NCBI GenBank assembly: GCA_900555195.1
Contig: USKC01000075.1
Location: 1 to 11,104 of the forward strand
DNA from: an uncultured Lachnospiraceae bacterium
GTDB lineage: Bacteria; Bacillota; Clostridia; Lachnospirales; Lachnospiraceae
Reading direction: 5' to 3'
Length of the DNA stretch: 11,104 nucleotides
This document shows, one piece after another, positions 7,512 through 11,104 of the stretch. Position numbers and translations under genes: made by a program. The notes under the pieces were generated by a model. It was not told the origin of the DNA and ran no database searches. It saw nothing but the letters and a program-made list of their open reading frames with translations. Every line of letters starts with the position of its first letter. Positions within the stretch are counted from its first letter, which is position 1.

Positions 7512-8693
7512 ATGAACGGATTTGAATTTCAATGTGGGACGAAGATGATCTTCGGAAAAGGAACGGAGAAGAAGGTGGGAGAGGAACTGAAGGCCCAGGG
7601 GGCGACGAGGGTGCTTCTGGTGTATGGCGGTTCCTCCATTAAAAGAAGCGGGCTGTATGATGTGGTAATCGAAGCGGTGAAAGAAGCGGGGCTTTTTCTC
7701 GAGGAACTGCCGGGAGTGGTGCCCAATCCCCGGGTGTCTTTGGTGCGGAAGGGGATCGAGATCTGTCGCAGGGACGGCATCGACTTCCTTTTGGCCGTAG
7801 GAGGCGGCAGCGTGATCGATACCTGTAAGGCGATTTCCTTCGGCGTTTATTATGAAGGGGATGTGTGGGATCTGATTTCGGGCAAAAGCAAACCGGGAAA
7901 GGAACGGATTCCTGTGGGAGATATCCTGACGCTCCCGGCGGCGGGAAGCGAAGAAAGTGACAGCTGTGTCATATCTGATGAAACGATCAGCGTGAAGACA
8001 GGATTTGGCTCTCCTCTGATGCGGCCGGTTTTCTCCATCATGAATCCGGAACTGACCTTTACGCTGCCTCCTTATCAGACGGCCTGCGGGAGTATGGATA
8101 TCATGGCGCATGCCATGGAGCGGTATTTTTCCAGGACCCCGAATGTGGAGATGACAGATCGGGTGACAGAAGGGATCCTGGCGACCATGATCCACAATCT
8201 TCCCATTGTGCTGGAGCGTCCGCAAGACTATGCGGCCAGGGCGGAAATCATGCTCTGCGGCACCTGGGCGCAGAATGATATGACAGGATGCGGCAGGCAG
8301 CAGGATTGGTTCAACCATGGCCTGGAACATCAGATCAGCGGATACTATGATATCGCCCATGGAGCCGGACTGGCTATTTCCTTCCCGGCCTGGATGGAAT
8401 ATCTGTGCGACAAGGAGGAATGCGTGCCCAAGCTGGCCCAATATGCGGTGCGCGTCTGGAATGTACCGATGAATTTTGAAAACCAGCAGGAGACAGCCAG
8501 AGAAGGCGTAAAAAGGCTCCGCGCGTTGATCCGGGAAGCCGGGCTGCCCCTCAGCCTTCATGAGGCGGGAATCGGAACGGAGAAGTTTGAAGAAATTGCT
8601 GACAACATGACGGATGGCGGAAGCCATACCTGCGGCGCTTTCTATGAGATGGGAAGAGAGGATATCCTAAAGCTGCTTGAAAAGATGGCGTAA
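7512..8693 (+). CDS. Iron-containing alcohol dehydrogenase (YqhD/BdhA-like)
   Basis: This 393-residue cytoplasmic oxidoreductase of the iron-containing (group III) alcohol dehydrogenase family is closest in wording to NADPH-dependent YqhD and butanol dehydrogenases, which mainly reduce aldehydes. The N-terminal dinucleotide-binding part shows YGGSSIKRSG and AVGGGSVIDTCKAI. The metal site is complete: Asp196 and His200 (SMDIMAHAMERYF), His269 (NHGLEH) and His283 (YDIAHGAG). Their relative spacing matches the YqhD ligands. An in-frame extension back to 7410 overlaps the preceding gene and has no family similarity, so I take the ATG at 7512, with AAAGGA at 7495-7500. It is the last gene of the cluster and is followed by a strong terminator. 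It probably reduces an aldehyde formed during breakdown of the imported compound. Confidence 0.93.
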   Translation: MNGFEFQCGTKMIFGKGTEKKVGEELKAQGATRVLLVYGGSSIKRSGLYDVVIEAVKEAGLFLEELPGVVPNPRVSLVRKGIEICRRDGIDFLLAVGGGSVIDTCKAISFGVYYEGDVWDLISGKSKPGKERIPVGDILTLPAAGSEESDSCVISDETISVKTGFGSPLMRPVFSIMNPELTFTLPPYQTACGSMDIMAHAMERYFSRTPNVEMTDRVTEGILATMIHNLPIVLERPQDYAARAEIMLCGTWAQNDMTGCGRQQDWFNHGLEHQISGYYDIAHGAGLAISFPAWMEYLCDKEECVPKLAQYAVRVWNVPMNFENQQETAREGVKRLRALIREAGLPLSLHEAGIGTEKFEEIADNMTDGGSHTCGAFYEMGREDILKLLEKMA

Positions 8694-8705
8694 GTGTAAT
8701 GGCTA

Positions 8706-8774
8706 AGGGGCCCTGCCGGGAACTGGGAAGCGCTGTGTGCGCTTCCTGATTCCAGGCAGGGCTCCTGTGTTTTT
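8706..8774 (+). terminator. Strong intrinsic terminator of the catabolic cluster
   Basis: AGGGGCCCTGCC (8706-8717) pairs with GGCAGGGCTCCT (8755-8766), with one G-U pair. GGAA/TTCC continues the stem, and GGAAGCGC (8726-8733) pairs perfectly with GCGCTTCC (8739-8746) around a five-base loop. TTTTT follows at 8770-8774. The very long stem begins 12 bases after the dehydrogenase stop codon. The opposite strand has no T-run, so it serves the plus-strand cluster. Confidence 0.88.
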
Positions 8775-8791
8775 CTGCAGAGGAGATCGCG

Positions 8792-8816
8792 AGAACCGTT
8801 GACAGAGAACGGTTCT
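8792..8816. repeat. Perfect 9-bp inverted repeat between convergent genes
   Basis: AGAACCGTT (8792-8800) and AACGGTTCT (8808-8816) form a perfect stem with a seven-base loop. Neither strand has a T-run after it, so it does not look like a normal terminator. It lies about 40 bases beyond the stop of the minus-strand gene and may protect or terminate that transcript. A separate 10-bp palindrome, TATGCGCATA, lies at 8838-8847. Confidence 0.5.
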
Positions 8817-8857
8817 ACCGGATCATAAGCACCACGATATGCGCATAGCATTTCCTT

Positions 8858-9946
8858 TTAATCGGTTTTATCAGCTTTATTTAGATAATCGGCAACGAAT
8901 GTCTCTATATCGCAATAGCGTTTTTCCTGTATTCCCACCTTTCTGTACTCTTTCAGATACGCGTCCATAATATCAGAATATGACTTTGCCGTCTGCTTTA
9001 AGTCCAGAGGATTATATCCGGCAAACGCATCATAATTATCGATATCCACGCGTTCATAAATTTCAGAAAACATATAATTGGCGCTAAAAAGACTCATGAA
9101 TGCGAGGTGCGCATTGTTTGTTTCGGCCGCCAGATACATTTTATTCCGCCAATTTGAATACATCTCTTCATATGTGCCGGTCAGTTCGGCCGCGGTGACT
9201 GGCTTTTTTGGCGGGATGATTGTTTTTTTCATATCGTTAAATACTGCGACGGTTTCCTTTATAAGTGCGGATAAATGTTCTTTTACAGCCTGAACAGAAG
9301 CTGCACAAATGACAGCATCTATCAGTTCGCAAAGCCTTTTGGGCCTGTTCTTCATTGCGTTTAACTCTTCATAAGTACGTTTGACCCCATATCGAAAGTA
9401 CTGCTTATTTAGCATCGTTACAGCATTTTCTATATAGTAAATAACGCCGCCGGCCCAATCCAATACCTCTGGTTTGTTTTCTGAAATCATAGCCATGGCG
9501 TAGCAGTGCTCTGCCTCTTTTAACAGATTCTCCGCTTTCTCGTAATCTTCCCTGTCAAATGGCGCTGATAATGTATCCTTCACCTGCTTACGCAGCCTTT
9601 CCAGCTCTCGTTTATATTTTTCATCCGCACAATAAACGATTTTGGCGTCCATCAGTATGGATATATTCGGATGTTCATATCGCGCATCGTTCTGCAATTT
9701 TTCCCAGCTGGTACAATAAATATCGTGCCCAACCTGCAGATCATCTTGTATGAACGTGCTTCCAAGCTGCCATCCTCTATCATCATTGATCAAAATAAGT
9801 AAATCCAAATCGGACTTTTTGCAGGAATCCCCGGTCATAAAGGAACCGTAGATTCCGATTAAGGCAAGAGAACCGGGGCATATAATATTTGCTTTTTCAA
9901 TGATGGCATCTATGATTTTCTGATTTCTTTCTTCTAAAGAATTCAT
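8858..9946 (-). CDS. Nucleotidyltransferase-domain protein, function unknown
   Basis: This 362-residue protein has an N-terminal polymerase-beta-type nucleotidyltransferase domain (about residues 1-110), as in the antibiotic nucleotidyltransferases and MNT-type enzymes. The active-site pattern is YGSFMTGDSCKKSDLDLL with Gly34-Ser35 and the metal-binding Asp46 and Asp48. Asp75 (VGHDIY) is a good candidate for the third acidic residue. Residues about 120-250 and the C-terminal part are predicted helical and rich in charged residues; I do not recognise a named subfamily. The ATG at 9946 is chosen because a GGGGAG ribosome binding site lies nine bases upstream; upstream in-frame ATGs at 9991 and 10006 lack one. 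The gene is noticeably more A+T-rich than the plus-strand cluster. It follows a MerR-type regulator on the same strand. It could modify a small molecule such as an aminoglycoside or lincosamide, or a macromolecule. Only the fold and likely catalytic competence are supported. Confidence 0.8.
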   Translation of the reverse strand: MNSLEERNQKIIDAIIEKANIICPGSLALIGIYGSFMTGDSCKKSDLDLLILINDDRGWQLGSTFIQDDLQVGHDIYCTSWEKLQNDARYEHPNISILMDAKIVYCADEKYKRELERLRKQVKDTLSAPFDREDYEKAENLLKEAEHCYAMAMISENKPEVLDWAGGVIYYIENAVTMLNKQYFRYGVKRTYEELNAMKNRPKRLCELIDAVICAASVQAVKEHLSALIKETVAVFNDMKKTIIPPKKPVTAAELTGTYEEMYSNWRNKMYLAAETNNAHLAFMSLFSANYMFSEIYERVDIDNYDAFAGYNPLDLKQTAKSYSDIMDAYLKEYRKVGIQEKRYCDIETFVADYLNKADKTD

Positions 9947-10019
9947 ATCCGTTTTCTCCCCACTCACTTTTTTGTTGCAACGATAGAGCATTGTGATTAT
10001 CTGCAATCTCTTGTTTGCT

Positions 10020-10025
10020 ATTATA
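10020..10025 (-). promoter_or_regulatory. Possible -10 box for the nucleotidyltransferase gene
   Basis: Read on the minus strand, TATAAT lies at 10025-10020, 74 bases before the chosen start codon, in the 115-base gap between the two minus-strand genes. The hexamer 17 bases upstream (TGGTAT) is a poor -35, so an activator or readthrough from the regulator gene would be needed. No terminator is visible in this gap. Confidence 0.3.
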
Positions 10026-10061
10026 ATGAAAATAAAGCAAAGATACCAGCCTCCAGAACAG

Positions 10062-10418
10062 TTACTTCAGAACCAGCTGATAATTGGCATCATAATACAG
10101 GCCCAGCTCACGGCAGAGCCGGTCGTTCAGACGCATCAGCGCTTCATGATAAGCGCGGTATTTCGGAGAGAGCGCAATCATGTTCGGAATGAAAAGATCA
10201 TAATACCCTTTATTTTTCAGTTCCTTCATGAGCCGTCTTTGCTCAATGCCGGCAATACTGTACTTATACAGGATATTCTGTTTCATTCGAGCGCCCGCCA
10301 GGACGCGCTTTTTTAATCGGGCATATTCTTCTTCCGTGGGGGAAAGAACTGTGCGCAGCGTCTCGTCCAGATGGTCAGCCATGGACTGCAGGGATGGCTT
10401 TGGGAAAAAACGGTACAT
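10062..10418 (-). CDS. Detached C-terminal part of the split MerR-family regulator
   Basis: This 118-codon reading frame opens at an ATG inside the end of the preceding MerR frame and overlaps it by 44 bases in the +1 frame. It begins MYRFFPKPSLQSMADHL and continues as charged, probably helical sequence that looks like the effector-binding end of a MerR regulator. The two frames read the same bases in their overlap: VPFFPKAIP in one, YRFFPKPSL in the other. A TAG in this frame near 10441 limits the frame change to about 10378-10441. A one-base extra in the GGGG run or in the T6 run nearby would explain it. Joined, the two make a regulator of about 231 residues. It is not likely to be translated as an independent protein, because no convincing ribosome binding site precedes its ATG. 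Confidence 0.55.
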   Translation of the reverse strand: MYRFFPKPSLQSMADHLDETLRTVLSPTEEEYARLKKRVLAGARMKQNILYKYSIAGIEQRRLMKELKNKGYYDLFIPNMIALSPKYRAYHEALMRLNDRLCRELGLYYDANYQLVLK

Positions 10419-10758
10419 GATCCAACCCCAGAATTTCTAAAATCCGTCCGTCCTTTCCTTCCAGAAAGGTGCGCAAAGCTTCCGTCTGTGCCCGATCCTC
10501 CTCCAGTGCCCGCTCTTTTTCTTTCAAAATGCGCTTCAGCGTATCCTCTTCCTGCCCAGACTGCAGGGCGCGGATATCCGCCAGCCCGACGCCAAGTTTG
10601 CGGTAAGCGCTGATTTCCTTCAGCTGTTCCACATTTTCCTGTGAATATATACGATAGCCGTTTTCTCCTCGCTTTACCTGAATCAGCCCCTGTTCTTCAT
10701 AGAATTTAACAGCCCGTTTGCTCAGTCCGGACAGTTTGGCGGCTTCATTGATTTTCAT
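10375..10758 (-). CDS. MerR-family transcriptional regulator, DNA-binding part (truncated by frameshift)
   Basis: This 127-residue product contains a complete MerR winged-helix domain: MKINEAAKLSGLSKRAVKFYEEQGL, the wing with ENGYRIYS, and KEISAYRKLGVGLADIRAL, about residues 1-70. A coiled-coil dimerisation helix follows (about 75-110), rich in Lys, Glu and Arg. Such proteins bind a dyad in a long promoter spacer and activate transcription by untwisting the DNA. The reading frame then runs out at HVPFFPKAIPAVHG, while the expected continuation is found one frame over at 10062-10418. As it stands it would bind DNA without an effector domain. The start is firm, with AAGGAGG (10773-10767) eight bases upstream. 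It lies upstream of the nucleotidyltransferase gene on the same strand and is probably self-regulated through the promoter at 10785-10815. Confidence 0.85.
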   Translation of the reverse strand: MKINEAAKLSGLSKRAVKFYEEQGLIQVKRGENGYRIYSQENVEQLKEISAYRKLGVGLADIRALQSGQEEDTLKRILKEKERALEEDRAQTEALRTFLEGKDGRILEILGLDHVPFFPKAIPAVHG

Positions 10759-10784
10759 AGACGTCCCCTCCTTCTCTCTCTAAT

Positions 10785-10815
10785 ACAATAATGCTATCCG
10801 TAACGTACAGGTCAA
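10785..10815 (-). promoter_or_regulatory. MerR-type promoter with 19-bp spacer and internal operator dyad
   Basis: On the minus strand, TTGACC (10815-10810) and TATTGT (10790-10785) are separated by exactly 19 bases, the long spacing that is the hallmark of MerR-activated promoters. Inside the spacer and reaching the -35, the pattern CTnTnCGTTACGnAnAG is an imperfect dyad centred on one T, with six of eight base pairs matching. It lies 27 bases upstream of the MerR start codon, so autoregulation is likely. Confidence 0.75.
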
Positions 10816-11052
10816 GCTCTTTTGTATGAAATATTTGTTTTTTTACGTTTATGCTTTCTGTATACGTTCACAAAATGCAAGAATTCATGCAATCATGCAT
10901 TAAAATATGCAAGAATAAGGAAGAAATTATCCATATTTTCATATTTAACGTTTTTGCGGATCGAAACAGGATATAAAGCGATTCGATACAGAAAACAGGC
11001 TTTCATACCCTTGCACCTCCCCATCGCTTTCTATTCATCCTTTTTAAATCAT
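10816..11052. other. Non-coding A+T-rich stretch with short repeats
   Basis: No credible gene is visible. ATGCA occurs at 10875, 10887, 10895 and 10907, so the spacings are 12, 8 and 12. The outer copies are part of the ten-base direct repeat ATGCAAGAAT (10875-10884 and 10907-10916). Further on, GCGGATCGAAACAG (10956-10969) and GCGATTCGATACAG (10978-10991) match at 11 of 14 positions with a 22-base period. These may be protein-binding sites for the divergent transcription units that flank the region. Confidence 0.4.
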
Positions 11053-11078
11053 GGTATAATGTCGTTAGACATTATACC
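11053..11078 (+). promoter_or_regulatory. Extended -10 promoter inside a perfect palindromic operator (TetR-like)
   Basis: GGTATAATGTC (11053-11063) is exactly complementary to the sequence at 11068-11078 around a GTTA centre. The left arm contains TATAAT (11055-11060) preceded by TGG, an extended -10 element reading rightward. The -35 position holds only TATTCA (11032-11037). An operator overlapping the -10 box and start site is typical of repression by a TetR-family protein. The regulated gene must start beyond the right edge. The 26 bases after the palindrome contain no start codon I can support. Confidence 0.6.
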
Positions 11079-11104
11079 GGCCCGTAGCGAAGCGGAGTGG
11101 CCAT

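Noticed and set aside
7035..8627. A 530-codon minus-strand open frame across the dehydrogenase and peptidase genes
   Set aside because: It is antisense to two well-identified enzymes with intact active sites, and its translation shows no domain. It is a by-product of high GC at third codon positions.
8799..8826. Plus-strand promoter starting at TTGACA (8799-8804)
   Set aside because: The TTGACA is part of an inverted repeat, there is no good -10 at proper distance, and only antisense to the nucleotidyltransferase gene would be transcribed.
10386..10441. Programmed -1 ribosomal frameshift in the MerR gene at the T6 run
   Set aside because: The continuation lies in the +1 frame, so a -1 slip would not reach it. 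Programmed +1 signals were not evident; an indel is simpler.
10875..10916. CRISPR array or replication iterons
   Set aside because: The repeats are five to ten bases with spacers too short for CRISPR, and no replication or cas gene is nearby.
11078..11104. Start of a tRNA gene at the right edge (acceptor-like CGGCCCG, then TA and GCGA)
   Set aside because: The following bases do not give a D-arm of normal size with a paired stem, and the rest is outside the window. It cannot be supported, though the next 60 bases would decide it.

Overview
The window looks like part of a chromosome from a Gram-positive anaerobic Clostridia-type bacterium, most like Lachnospiraceae. This is an inference from AGGAGG-type ribosome binding sites, a lipobox-bearing binding protein with an Ala/Ser/Glu linker, carbohydrate-type ABC transport genes without their own ATPase, a [4Fe-4S] cysteine desulfidase relative, and a zinc methyltransferase of the MtaA/CmuA type. 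No marker in the window fixes the species.

Positions 356-8693 hold one co-directional plus-strand cluster of seven genes. In order they are a CyuA/UPF0597 L-cysteine desulfidase-like enzyme, a uroporphyrinogen-decarboxylase-superfamily protein with an MtaA/CmuA-like H-x-C...C zinc signature, a lipoprotein solute-binding protein, two CUT1-type permeases, an M20 metallopeptidase of the CPS1/PM20D1 type, and a YqhD/BdhA-like iron-containing alcohol dehydrogenase. A good sigma-A promoter (263-291) precedes the first gene. A structured leader precedes the binding protein, an attenuator-like hairpin sits between binding protein and permeases, and a strong intrinsic terminator (8706-8774) closes the cluster. 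The set suggests uptake and breakdown of one compound: import, amide hydrolysis, methyl transfer, C-S (or C-O) elimination and aldehyde reduction. The substrate is unknown; an S-methyl or N-acyl cysteine-type conjugate is one speculative possibility.

Positions 8858-10758 are on the minus strand and visibly richer in A+T. They contain an orphan nucleotidyltransferase-fold protein and, upstream of it, a MerR-family regulator split into two overlapping reading frames, which most likely reflects a one-base insertion. The MerR gene has a textbook MerR-type promoter with a 19-bp spacer and an internal dyad.

Positions 10816-11104 are non-coding as far as can be seen. They contain a cluster of ATGCA repeats, an imperfect 22-nt-period repeat, and, near the right edge, a perfect 11-bp-arm palindrome overlapping an extended -10 promoter that points rightward out of the window. 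The first 169 bases appear to be the tail of an upstream gene, possibly frameshifted.
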